Assembly (NCBI GenBank): GCA_017522065.1
Contig: JAFXAD010000049.1
Coordinates: 1 to 64,000 of the forward strand
From: Bacteroidales bacterium
GTDB lineage: Bacteria > Bacteroidota > Bacteroidia > Bacteroidales > P3
Length of the DNA: 64,000 nt
Direction: 5' to 3'
Under the pieces are notes generated by a model. It saw nothing but the letters and a program-made list of their open reading frames with translations, was not told the origin of the DNA and made no database searches. Below are positions 57,398 to 64,000 of this stretch, one piece after another. The translations under genes were made by a program, and so were the position numbers. Within the stretch, counting starts at the first letter, position 1. Every line of letters begins with the position of its first letter.

Positions 57398-57619
57398 ATG
57401 TATTGGACACTTGAATTGGCATCGAAATTAGAAGACGCCCCATGGCCGGCAACAAAAGACGAATTGATAGACTATGCACAGCGTACGGGAGCCCCAATGG
57501 AAGTGATCGAAAACCTGCAGGAGATTGAAGATGAAGGCGATCCCTACGACAGCATTGAAGACATCTGGCCCGACTATCCGACAAAAGAAGATTTCTTTTT
57601 CCAAGAAGATGAATATTAA
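57398..57619 (+). CDS. DUF2795 small acidic protein
   Basis: A 73-residue acidic protein (MYWTLELASKLEDAPWPATK, DELIDYAQRTGAPMEVIENL, then SIEDIWPDYPTKEDFFFQED). This is the DUF2795 type that is very conserved and abundant in Bacteroidota; its biochemical role is unknown. It has its own strong terminator at 57645. Confidence 0.92.
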   Translation: MYWTLELASKLEDAPWPATKDELIDYAQRTGAPMEVIENLQEIEDEGDPYDSIEDIWPDYPTKEDFFFQEDEY

Positions 57620-57644
57620 TAACATTGATACTCATCGCTACAGC

Positions 57645-57676
57645 AAAAAGGACAGGGAAACACCCGTCCTTTTTTG
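57645..57676 (+). terminator. Terminator after the DUF2795 gene
   Basis: Stem AAAAAGGAC-(A)-GGG / CCC-GTCCTTTTT with loop AAACA and a bulged A, ending in TTTTTTGC. Confidence 0.85.
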
Positions 57677-57712
57677 CTAATAAGCATCCAATCACCAACA
57701 TCAAACAAACAC

Positions 57713-58489
57713 ATGTCAACCATAACGCTAATAGGTTCAGGCAACGTGGCAACCCATCTGGCCAAAGCCCTCTACGGTGCCGGACATCAGATACTGCAAA
57801 TCTGGTCGCGCGAATACGACCACGCCGAAGCCTTGGCCAACCAAGTATTTGCCGAGCCGATAAATCGTCTAAACCTATTGTATCCGACAGCCGATTTCTA
57901 CATACTGGCAGTGACCGACGATGCCCTTTTCGACTTGGCTCTCGACCTCAAGTTGCGAGATGCCGTCGTGCTGCACACCGCGGGCTCTGTATCGCTCAAG
58001 GTGCTTCAACCCATCAGCCGCAAACACGGAGTAATCTGGTCACCCCAGACCTTTATACGTGATGTGACGATGGACTATGCCGAGTTGCCATTCTGCATCG
58101 AAGCCTCCCTGCCTGAAGTCGAAAACTCGATAAGGGAGTTGCTCAGTCCAGTGTCAAAACACATATATCATGTCGACACAGAGCAGCGGCAATGGCTACA
58201 CCTGGCAGCCGTCATGACCAACAACTTCGGCAACGCCATCAATGCATTGGCACAGGATATTCTGAAACAGCACGATATACCATTCGAAATACTGCATCCG
58301 CTAATCAGCATGACTGCAGAGAAGATAAAGCAAGGCGGACTGTGGCAACAGCAGACAGGTCCTGCGCGCCGACGCGACCAGAGGACCATCGACAACCAAC
58401 GGCGTCTGATTGCTGACGACGAGAAACTTCTGCAGCTCTACGACCTCCTTACTGAAACGATACAAAACAAAACGATGAAAAAATGCTAA
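57713..58489 (+). CDS. Rossmann-fold DUF2520 protein (F420/NADP oxidoreductase-like)
   Basis: A 258-residue protein. Start at MSTITLIGSGNVATHLAKAL, which places the dinucleotide-binding GSGNVA near the N-terminus; earlier ATGs lie in the preceding terminator region. The C-terminal half is DUF2520 (WLHLAAVMTNNFGNAINALA, then TGPARRRDQRTIDNQ). Related to 6-phosphogluconate-dehydrogenase-like reductases, substrate unknown. Its end overlaps tatD by seven bases. Confidence 0.9.
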   Translation: MSTITLIGSGNVATHLAKALYGAGHQILQIWSREYDHAEALANQVFAEPINRLNLLYPTADFYILAVTDDALFDLALDLKLRDAVVLHTAGSVSLKVLQPISRKHGVIWSPQTFIRDVTMDYAELPFCIEASLPEVENSIRELLSPVSKHIYHVDTEQRQWLHLAAVMTNNFGNAINALAQDILKQHDIPFEILHPLISMTAEKIKQGGLWQQQTGPARRRDQRTIDNQRRLIADDEKLLQLYDLLTETIQNKTMKKC

Positions 58490-59274
58490 CCGACACCCAT
58501 TCACATATCTATGCCGAAGAATTCGACGCCGATCGTGACGAAGTCATCGCACGTGCCGAAGGAGCAGGAGTCGGGCTTATATTGTTGCCTGCCATCGATA
58601 GTGAAAGCTACGACCGGCAGGAGGCATTGGCAGCGAGCCGTCCCGACCTGTTCCGGCAAATGATGGGCCTTCATCCGACATCGGTAGGTGCCGACAACGA
58701 GGAGGCGCTACAGACAGTGCGGCAAAAGCTGTTTGCCAACAGTCAAAAGTATATAGGCATCGGGGAAATAGGACTTGATTTTTATTGGGACACGACCTAT
58801 CGCGAGCAGCAGGTTGCCGTCCTTGAGCAACAGATACGCTGGGCCGAAGAGTTACGGAAACCCATAGTGCTTCATCTGCGCAGTGGCAAAGCGGGCGACA
58901 GCGTCGACGATGCCTATAGAGCTGTTTTCCAAATTCTGGAGAACCACGCCGACACACGCGGCATCATGCACTGTTTCAGCGGCACCCTTGACGACGCCCG
59001 TCGCGCCGTGGAGATGGGATTCATGCTTGGAATCGGTGGAACCGTCACCTACAAGAAGTCAACACTTCCCGACATCGTCAGGGAGATACCACTCGACCAT
59101 CTGTTGCTTGAGACCGACGCCCCCTATCTGGCTCCAGTGCCCTATCGCGGCAGACGTAATGAGAGTGCCTACGTAGCAGTTGTTGCTGACAAGGTGGCCG
59201 AGGTGAAAGGCATTGCCACCGACGAAGTGGCCGAAGCAACCACCCTGAACGCGAAACGACTATTCGGGCTCTGA
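58483..59274 (+). CDS. tatD: TatD-family metal-dependent deoxyribonuclease
   Basis: A 263-residue TIM-barrel hydrolase. Metal ligands: TDTHSHIYAEEFD (HxH), GEIGLDFYWDTTY (Glu), PIVLHLRSG (His), GIMHCFSGTLDDAR (His), LLLETDAPYLAPVPYRGRRN (Asp). In other bacteria these enzymes degrade DNA 3' ends or act on D-aminoacyl-tRNA-like substrates. Ends at a bidirectional terminator. Confidence 0.96.
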   Translation: MLTDTHSHIYAEEFDADRDEVIARAEGAGVGLILLPAIDSESYDRQEALAASRPDLFRQMMGLHPTSVGADNEEALQTVRQKLFANSQKYIGIGEIGLDFYWDTTYREQQVAVLEQQIRWAEELRKPIVLHLRSGKAGDSVDDAYRAVFQILENHADTRGIMHCFSGTLDDARRAVEMGFMLGIGGTVTYKKSTLPDIVREIPLDHLLLETDAPYLAPVPYRGRRNESAYVAVVADKVAEVKGIATDEVAEATTLNAKRLFGL

Positions 59275-59287
59275 CCGTAACAACAAA

Positions 59288-59323
59288 AAAGAGAAGGCCG
59301 TTACGACGGCCTTCTCTTTTTTT
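59288..59323. terminator. Bidirectional terminator between tatD and the coiled-coil lipoprotein
   Basis: Perfect 14-bp stem AAAGAGAAGGCCGT / ACGGCCTTCTCTTT with loop TACG, followed by a T run and preceded by an A run. Serves both convergent genes. Confidence 0.92.
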
Positions 59324-59341
59324 TGGAGTACTTATAAAAGG

Positions 59342-60235
59342 TCAACGTTTGGTAGAAACGATGAGGAAGTCGGTATTCGACCAGAATGCGTTGACATCCT
59401 TAATGACAAGTTGCTTGGCCAGTTTGGAATCGGATTCGTCGTAGACGATTTCGTATGAATCCTTCGGGTGCGAAGAGACGATACGTACTTTACGCAGATT
59501 GATGTCGATAGTGGTCACCTTGGTTTTGTCGATAAGGTTGAAGTTCTTGACATTGACGTTGTTTGTAGCATGCTGCGATTTGAACAGCAGGCCGCCGTCT
59601 TTGCTGACGATACCTTTAGCCTTCAGGTCGTCGTAGTTGCCGACAACATAGTAAGCCTTGTGCGACTGGTCGGCGAGGTAAGCCATTTCCTCCTGTTGCT
59701 GAGCAATGCGGGCGTCTTTTTCCTGATTAGACTGAGTCAGTTCGTTGACGTTCGACGAGAGTTTTTTGATAGTTTCCTTGCTGATGGTGAGTTCGTTCAT
59801 CAAGCTGTTGATCTGCGTTTCCTGCTCGGCCATGCGTGCGTTGAGGCTTTCGACAAATTCCTGCAGCTTGGTGTTCTCTGCGCCGAGAGTGGCTATTTTG
59901 CTGTTGAGGTTAGCAATCTTCGACTTGTTTTGAGCCATCATGTTTTCGATGACAGCCAGCTGGTCGGTAACCTGGTTCTTGACACTTGCATTTTTCTCGG
60001 GGTGTTGCTGGCGCAGATTAGAAATCTGGCTATAGCGTGAGGAGATTTCCGTAAGGTTGTTTTCGATTTCGCTGAGAGTTTCGAACAGAGCGTCGATTTC
60101 GCCGTCTTTCTGGTCGATGACAGACTGCAGAGAGTCGGCACGTTCGGTAGCGGCATTGAGTTTGGCCTCATTGCCTGCACAAGAGGCAAGGATTAACGAG
60201 GCAGCCGACAAACATAAAAGGAATAGTTTCTTCAT
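59342..60235 (-). CDS. Coiled-coil lipoprotein (possible Cbp1-like adhesin)
   Basis: A 297-residue lipoprotein; lipobox LASC (Cys19). Residues about 22-190 are a long heptad coiled coil rich in Ala, Glu, Gln, Asn, Ser (for example ATERADSLQSVIDQKDGEID). The last 100 residues form a compact conserved domain (KAYYVVGNYDDLKAKGIVSK, then DGGLLFKSQ). The layout recalls the collagen-binding Cbp1-type lipoproteins of Bacteroides; that name is a suggestion from layout only. An alternative is a structural envelope spacer. Confidence 0.82.
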   Translation of the reverse strand: MKKLFLLCLSAASLILASCAGNEAKLNAATERADSLQSVIDQKDGEIDALFETLSEIENNLTEISSRYSQISNLRQQHPEKNASVKNQVTDQLAVIENMMAQNKSKIANLNSKIATLGAENTKLQEFVESLNARMAEQETQINSLMNELTISKETIKKLSSNVNELTQSNQEKDARIAQQQEEMAYLADQSHKAYYVVGNYDDLKAKGIVSKDGGLLFKSQHATNNVNVKNFNLIDKTKVTTIDINLRKVRIVSSHPKDSYEIVYDESDSKLAKQLVIKDVNAFWSNTDFLIVSTKR

Positions 60236-60309
60236 GGTTATATTATGATTTGATGATTAATAATTTTCAGAATTCAATCAAATTACCCGTTACAAATCAG
60301 TCTATTGCG

Positions 60310-60317
60310 CAAAAATA
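60310..60317 (-). promoter_or_regulatory. -7 box of the coiled-coil lipoprotein gene
   Basis: Minus strand TATTTTTG; a second possible box TATATTTG lies at 60355-60348. Spacing to a TTTG is not ideal for either. Confidence 0.45.
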
Positions 60318-60440
60318 CAATTCATCGTGACAGTTTGTAACCAAATGCAAATATATTCAAAAAAAGCAAAACAGCAGAAAAAGGAATAGATAAAAAGCAA
60401 AAACTTCGTTGAAATTTTTCTCAAACAGAACAAAAATTAG

Positions 60441-60448
60441 TATATTTG
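60441..60448 (+). promoter_or_regulatory. -7 box of the carboxyltransferase gene
   Basis: TATATTTG fits TAnnTTTG exactly, 79 bases before the start codon. No TTTG at the expected -33. Confidence 0.5.
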
Positions 60449-60526
60449 CTTGCCGGATTTTTTCAAAAACAAGGCTATAATTCATTTATTAACACACCAT
60501 TATAGAGTATTTTATTATATTACAAT

Positions 60527-62317
60527 ATGTCAAAAGAGATTAAATTCAGTTTAGTATATCGTGACATGTGGCAGTCGTCAGGCAAATATCAGCCAAGAGT
60601 GGACCAGCTGACAAAGATAGCCCCTGTCATTGTCTCCATGGGTTGTTTTGACCGCATCGAGACCAACGGAGGAGCCTTCGAGCAGGTGAATCTGATGTAT
60701 GGCGAGAATCCGAACAAGGCCGTCCGTGCATGGACCAAGGAGTTCAACAAGGCAGGCATACAGACCCACATGCTCGAGCGCGCCCTCAACGGTCTGCGCA
60801 TGTATGGGGTGCCGAAGGATGTGCGCCAACTGATGCCCAAGGTGAAGAAAGCGCAGGGTGTTGACATCATGCGTTCGTTCTGCGGTCTTAATGATCCTCG
60901 CAACTTGGAGCTCTCGGTCAAATACGCCAAAGAAGCAGGCATGATAAGCCAAGCGGCACTCAGCATAACCCATTCGCCGGTGCATACCGTTGAATACTAC
61001 ATGGGTATCGTCGACAAACTGGTAGAATTCGGTGCCGACGAGATAGCACTGAAAGACATGGCCGGAGTGGGTCGTCCTGCCACGCTGGGCCGTCTTGTGA
61101 AAGAGATAAAGACAAAATATCCGCACATTATAGTACAATACCACGGCCACACCGGCCCTGGCCTGTCGATGGCTTCGACCCTTATGGTGGCACAAGCCGG
61201 TGCCGACGTTATCGACTGCGCCATGGAACCCCTGTCGTGGGGTATGGTCCACCCCGATGTCATTTCGGTACAGGCCATGCTGAAAGATGCCGGATTCCTG
61301 GTCAAAGACATCAACATGGATGCCTATATGGAGGCCCGCAAGCTGACGCAGGAGTTCATCGACGACTTCCTTGGTCTCTATATCAATCCCGCCAACCGCA
61401 TCAGCTCGTCGCTGCTTGTGGGTTGTGGACTGCCGGGAGGCATGATGGGCTCGATGATGAGCGACCTGAAGGGTGTGCACGGTGCCATCAACATGGCACT
61501 CAAGAAGAGCGGCAAACCCGAAGTAAGCTTCGAGGAGCTCACCGTTCAGTTGTTCCAAGAGGTAGAACACATCTGGCCCATGCTTGGCTATCCCCCATTG
61601 GTTACGCCATTCAGCCAATACACGAAAAATATCGCCGTCATGAACCTGCTCTCGATGGCACAAGGCAAGCCCCGATTCAGCCAGATTGACAAAGACAGCT
61701 GGAACATGATTCTCGGCAAGGCCGGCAAGCTGCCTGGACCTTTGGCCCCTGAGATTGTGGAGCTGGCCAAACAGCAGGGACTGGAGTTCTACGACGGTGT
61801 TCCGCAAGATGCCTATCCCGATGCCCTTCCCGAATACATCAAAGAGATGGAAGAAAACGGCTGGGACCGTGGCGAAGACGACGAAGAGCTTTTCGAGTTG
61901 GCCATGCACGACCGCCAGTATCGCGACTACAAGAGCGGCGTAGCCAAAGACCGTTTCTACAAGGAAATCGAGAAACTTCGCGCCGAAAAAGCGTCCGCAT
62001 CCAACGCCCCCGCCGCCGAGCCAGGCACCATGCCCAACTACATGAAAGAGCGTTACCGCAATGCCACTCCCATCGTTGCGACAGCGACGGGTCAGATACT
62101 TTGGGAAATAGACTTCGACGACAAGTCGGTAGCCCCTGCTCCGGGACGCGAATACAAGCAAGGCGACACCTTCTGCACCATCCAGGCCAGCTACGCCATG
62201 ATGCCCGTCATGCTGACCGTTGGCGGACGCCTTGCCGACACCTGCGTAGCCCAGGGTGCAATGGTGAAGAAAGGCGACGTCATAGGCTGGATTGAGCCAA
62301 CAGAAACCACCAAATAA
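60527..62317 (+). CDS. oadA: Oxaloacetate decarboxylase alpha/pyruvate carboxylase B-type carboxyltransferase
   Basis: A 596-residue protein. Residues about 5-290 are the HMGL-like TIM barrel: YRDMWQSSGKYQ (metal Asp), ETNGGAFEQVNLMYGENP, IALKDMAGVGRPATLGRLV (active lysine), VQYHGHTGPGLSMAST (metal histidines). A conserved carboxylase domain follows to about 460, then an Ala/Pro linker and a C-terminal domain of biotinyl/lipoyl shape (about 525-596). That domain has QASYAMMPVML where the biotin motif AMKM should be, so it has no biotinyl lysine. Likely works with a separate biotin protein in decarboxylation or transcarboxylation; substrate not certain. Confidence 0.9.
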   Translation: MSKEIKFSLVYRDMWQSSGKYQPRVDQLTKIAPVIVSMGCFDRIETNGGAFEQVNLMYGENPNKAVRAWTKEFNKAGIQTHMLERALNGLRMYGVPKDVRQLMPKVKKAQGVDIMRSFCGLNDPRNLELSVKYAKEAGMISQAALSITHSPVHTVEYYMGIVDKLVEFGADEIALKDMAGVGRPATLGRLVKEIKTKYPHIIVQYHGHTGPGLSMASTLMVAQAGADVIDCAMEPLSWGMVHPDVISVQAMLKDAGFLVKDINMDAYMEARKLTQEFIDDFLGLYINPANRISSSLLVGCGLPGGMMGSMMSDLKGVHGAINMALKKSGKPEVSFEELTVQLFQEVEHIWPMLGYPPLVTPFSQYTKNIAVMNLLSMAQGKPRFSQIDKDSWNMILGKAGKLPGPLAPEIVELAKQQGLEFYDGVPQDAYPDALPEYIKEMEENGWDRGEDDEELFELAMHDRQYRDYKSGVAKDRFYKEIEKLRAEKASASNAPAAEPGTMPNYMKERYRNATPIVATATGQILWEIDFDDKSVAPAPGREYKQGDTFCTIQASYAMMPVMLTVGGRLADTCVAQGAMVKKGDVIGWIEPTETTK

Positions 62318-62325
62318 CAAAATAA

Positions 62326-62357
62326 TTTGCACAATTAAAAAACATTGAGTAATTTTG
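62326..62357 (+). promoter_or_regulatory. Promoter of rnfA
   Basis: -33 TTTG (62326-62329), 20 bases, -7 TAATTTTG (62350-62357). The -7 box is the start of the left arm of a long palindrome. Confidence 0.65.
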
Positions 62358-62405
62358 CTGTTTGATATGCATAGGAAATACCCCACATATCAAACGGCAA
62401 AATTA
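62350..62405. promoter_or_regulatory. 20-bp palindrome over the rnfA promoter
   Basis: Arms 62350-62369 and 62386-62405 are reverse complements at 19 of 20 positions (the exception allows a G-T pair), with a 16-base loop. It overlaps the -7 box and ends 25 bases before the rnfA start. It could be the terminator of the upstream gene, an operator, or a leader hairpin. No T run follows. Confidence 0.7.
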
Positions 62406-62430
62406 TTAGAAAACAAATAAATACACAGAT

Positions 62431-63021
62431 ATGGATCCACTAAGTCCTTTTGCATTAATCATCGGCGCAATCTTTGTCAACAACGTTGTGCTGGCCCAGT
62501 TTTTAGGAATCTGTCCGTTCCTTGGAGTATCAAAAGATGTGAAAAGCTCGTTGGGAATGGGAGGAGCAGTTCTGTTTGTGATGTTGCTTGCAACGCTGGT
62601 AACCTATCTTATTTACAAATATCTGCTCATGCCCTTCAATTTAGTGTATCTGCAAACAATAGCCTACATCCTCGTGATAGCAGGATTGGTGCAGATGGTA
62701 GAGATTGTGCTGAAGAAGATTGCTCCAGCGCTATACCAGACACTTGGAGTGTTCCTGCCGCTTATCACAACCAACTGTGCAGTTCTTGGAGTTGCCATTC
62801 TGGTTATACAGAAAGAGATGAACCTCCTGCAGAGCATCATCTATGCAGGCAGTATAGCAATAGGATTCACGCTTGCATTGGTTATCTTTGCCGGCATACG
62901 TGAGCAGATGGAACTTACCGGGGTGCCCAAAGGCATGAAAGGCGTGCCCATCGCACTGGTAACTGCCGGCATACTGGCAATGGCATTCATGGGCTTTGGC
63001 GGCATAGTTCCCACACCCTGA
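62431..63021 (+). CDS. rnfA: Rnf complex membrane subunit RnfA
   Basis: A 196-residue membrane protein with six helices. The signature FVNNVVLAQFLGICPFLGVS (about 15-36) and the second half-site LITTNCAVLGVAILVIQKEM (inverted repeat of the fold, both with a conserved Cys) identify RnfA/NqrE; the LGICPFLGVSK form favours RnfA. RnfA is part of the ferredoxin:NAD+ oxidoreductase that pumps Na+ or H+. No other rnf gene is adjacent on either side, which is unusual. Confidence 0.9.
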   Translation: MDPLSPFALIIGAIFVNNVVLAQFLGICPFLGVSKDVKSSLGMGGAVLFVMLLATLVTYLIYKYLLMPFNLVYLQTIAYILVIAGLVQMVEIVLKKIAPALYQTLGVFLPLITTNCAVLGVAILVIQKEMNLLQSIIYAGSIAIGFTLALVIFAGIREQMELTGVPKGMKGVPIALVTAGILAMAFMGFGGIVPTP

Positions 63022-63087
63022 CAAAAGAGAGGCAAAATTGTTAAAAAACAATAGTCAACGGCATAGAAAAAGGGATGCCTTGACAAG

Positions 63088-63130
63088 AAAATCAGAATGT
63101 TAAATAATACGTAACATTCTGATTTTTAAT
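63088..63130 (+). terminator. Terminator of rnfA
   Basis: Perfect 15-bp stem AAAATCAGAATGTTA / TAACATTCTGATTTT, nine-base loop, T-rich tail. 67 bases after the stop. Confidence 0.85.
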
Positions 63131-63191
63131 TTACAAAACATCTATTAAGATTTTTTAAACTTTTTTTTTCATGTACGTATCAAATTTGTAG

Positions 63192-63199
63192 TACTTTTG
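63192..63199 (+). promoter_or_regulatory. -7 box of the small lipoprotein gene
   Basis: TACTTTTG fits TAnnTTTG, 58 bases before the start. The -33 region is a T run rather than TTTG. Confidence 0.5.
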
Positions 63200-63257
63200 C
63201 CACTTGAAAATAAACCGAAAACAACATTAATAATAACCAATTTAAATTTAAAACAAA

Positions 63258-63467
63258 ATGAAGAAAGTATTTTTTGCATTAGCAGTTGTCGCTATGTTTT
63301 CATTCGTAGCTTGCAACGGTAACGCCGCTGCCGAGGACACCACCGCAGCTCAGGAAACCGAAATGGTTCAGGACGCCGCTGAAGAAATCGTCGACGAGTC
63401 CGCCGAAGCTGTTGAAGGCATGGCTGAAGAAGCCGCTACTGAGGCTCAGGAAGTTGTTGCTGAATAA
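63258..63467 (+). CDS. Small acidic Ala/Glu-rich lipoprotein
   Basis: A 69-residue protein: signal peptide with lipobox FVAC (Cys19), then 50 residues that are almost only Ala, Glu, Asp, Thr, Val, Gln (for example AAEDTTAAQETEMVQDAAEE). Predicted helical and strongly negative. Codon use is highly biased (gct/gcc, gaa), which suggests high expression. Similar small lipoproteins are common in Bacteroidota; the role is unknown. It is monocistronic, between two terminators. Confidence 0.85.
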   Translation: MKKVFFALAVVAMFSFVACNGNAAAEDTTAAQETEMVQDAAEEIVDESAEAVEGMAEEAATEAQEVVAE

Positions 63468-63516
63468 GTATTAACTCCTCGCTGCAATAGCAAACGGAAA
63501 TATTTCCGCGAAAGAG

Positions 63517-63546
63517 AAAAGGCTGCACAAATGCAGCCTTTTTCAT
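63517..63546 (+). terminator. Terminator of the small lipoprotein gene
   Basis: Stem AAAAGGCTGC / GCAGCCTTTT with loop ACAAAT, then TTC. Another palindrome CGGAAATATTTCCG lies just before it (63495-63508). Confidence 0.85.
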
Positions 63547-63577
63547 TAAATAAGCATACCTAAACACATACAAGATA

Positions 63578-64000
63578 ATGAACAACAAATACTGCATAAT
63601 AATGGCTGGTGGTATAGGAAGCCGCTTTTGGCCACTGAGCAAGAACAACTACCCCAAACAGTTCCTTGACATATTGGGGACCGGCAAGAGTTTTATCCGC
63701 AGCACTTTTGAGCGTTTCCTGCCGATTGTGCCTGCCGAGAACTTTCTTGTTGTCACCAATGCCGCGTACAAAGAAGCCGTATTGGACCATATCCCGGAAC
63801 TGAAGCCCGACCAGGTGCTGTGCGAGCCCATGCGCCGCAACACAGCCCCCTGCATAGCTTACGCCAGCTATCGCATCAAGTCGCAATGTCCAGAAGCTGT
63901 TGTAGCCGTCACACCGGCCGACCATCTGGTGCTTAACGAGTCCACATTCCAGAAAACGATTTCCACAGGTTTCGACTTCGTAAGCCAGGAAAGCAACAGT
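63578..64000 (+). CDS. manC: Mannose-1-phosphate guanylyltransferase (partial, runs off the end)
   Basis: The first 141 codons, open to the window edge. The start MNNKYCIIMAGGIGSRFWPL then SKNNYPKQFLDILGTGKSF shows the nucleotide-binding GG-x-G-S-R-x-W-P and the PKQF of the family; later AVTPADHLV is the metal/sugar site. The enzyme makes GDP-mannose for polysaccharide, capsule or glycoprotein synthesis. Bacteroidota forms are usually about 350-360 residues without the isomerase domain. No promoter box was seen in the gap after the 63517 terminator. Confidence 0.92.
   Translation, partial: MNNKYCIIMAGGIGSRFWPLSKNNYPKQFLDILGTGKSFIRSTFERFLPIVPAENFLVVTNAAYKEAVLDHIPELKPDQVLCEPMRRNTAPCIAYASYRIKSQCPEAVVAVTPADHLVLNESTFQKTISTGFDFVSQESNS

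Noticed and set aside
60578-62386. 602-codon open frame on the minus strand
   Set aside because: It is the exact antisense of the oadA-like gene, an effect of its G/C-rich third positions; the plus frame has all family motifs.
1-64000. tRNA, rRNA, transposase, integrase, prophage or replication origin
   Set aside because: Looked for tRNA-like 3' ends, rRNA cores, DDE/recombinase motifs and DnaA-box clusters while reading; none was convincing. A tRNA scan would be needed to exclude short genes fully.

Overview
The window is a piece of a chromosome from an anaerobic member of the order Bacteroidales (phylum Bacteroidota). The evidence is: -7 promoter boxes of the Bacteroidota form TAnnTTTG in front of many genes, several with a TTTG -33 box 18-20 bases upstream; absence of obvious Shine-Dalgarno sequences; a type IX secretion (gliding-motility-type) C-terminal domain on a 2,413-residue surface protein; a BspA-like leucine-rich repeat protein; menaquinone genes; and the layout of the ribosomal protein cluster. 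No rRNA, tRNA, CRISPR array or transposase gene was found.

Layout. 1-4.5 kb: a repeat copy, an orphan lipoprotein, a LysE-type exporter with tatC, a heptamer tandem repeat and a second repeat copy. 4.5-9.4 kb: a PurL-like degenerate protein facing the thrS-infC-rpmI-rplT-rplS translation operon. 9.4-15.6 kb: a DUF3298 lipoprotein, hisS, then an accessory stretch with a MntA-HepT toxin-antitoxin pair, a candidate structured RNA with its own promoter and terminator, an AT-rich two-gene cassette ending in a leucine-rich repeat surface protein, and a nitroreductase. 15.9-23.2 kb: one giant secreted protein with seven CUB-like/fibronectin-III pairs and PKD domains. 23.2-26.6 kb: aspS-menA-ubiE, overlapping reading frames. 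26.7-45.3 kb: one uninterrupted leftward str-S10-spc-alpha cluster of 33 genes (rpsL to rplQ) with secY, map, infA, rpmJ and rpoA, and no tuf gene. 45.3-46.3 kb: intergenic, with the longest copy of the repeat. 46.3-59.3 kb, rightward: two tandem paralogous secreted proteins, an M48 protease fused to an outer-membrane barrel, an S41 protease, a thioredoxin-fold protein, a Nudix hydrolase, Mrp and Nfu iron-sulfur carriers, a cobalamin adenosyltransferase, a DUF2795 protein, a DUF2520 protein and TatD. 59.3-64 kb: a coiled-coil lipoprotein, a carboxyltransferase (oadA-like), a lone rnfA, a tiny acidic lipoprotein and the start of manC.

How the parts fit. Most of the window is housekeeping (translation, protein export, menaquinone, iron-sulfur supply). 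OadA-like carboxyltransferase and RnfA point to ion-gradient energy conservation in an anaerobe, although the partner subunits are elsewhere. The variable part lies at 1-5 kb, 11.6-16 kb and 45.5-52 kb: MITE-like repeats, a toxin-antitoxin pair between similar terminator/promoter modules, an RNA-like element, cell-surface proteins and gene remnants. The most interesting items are the three-copy MITE-like element, the promoter-terminator RNA candidate at 12.48-12.80 kb, the M48 protease-barrel fusion beside two unknown paralogues, and the long palindrome on the rnfA promoter.
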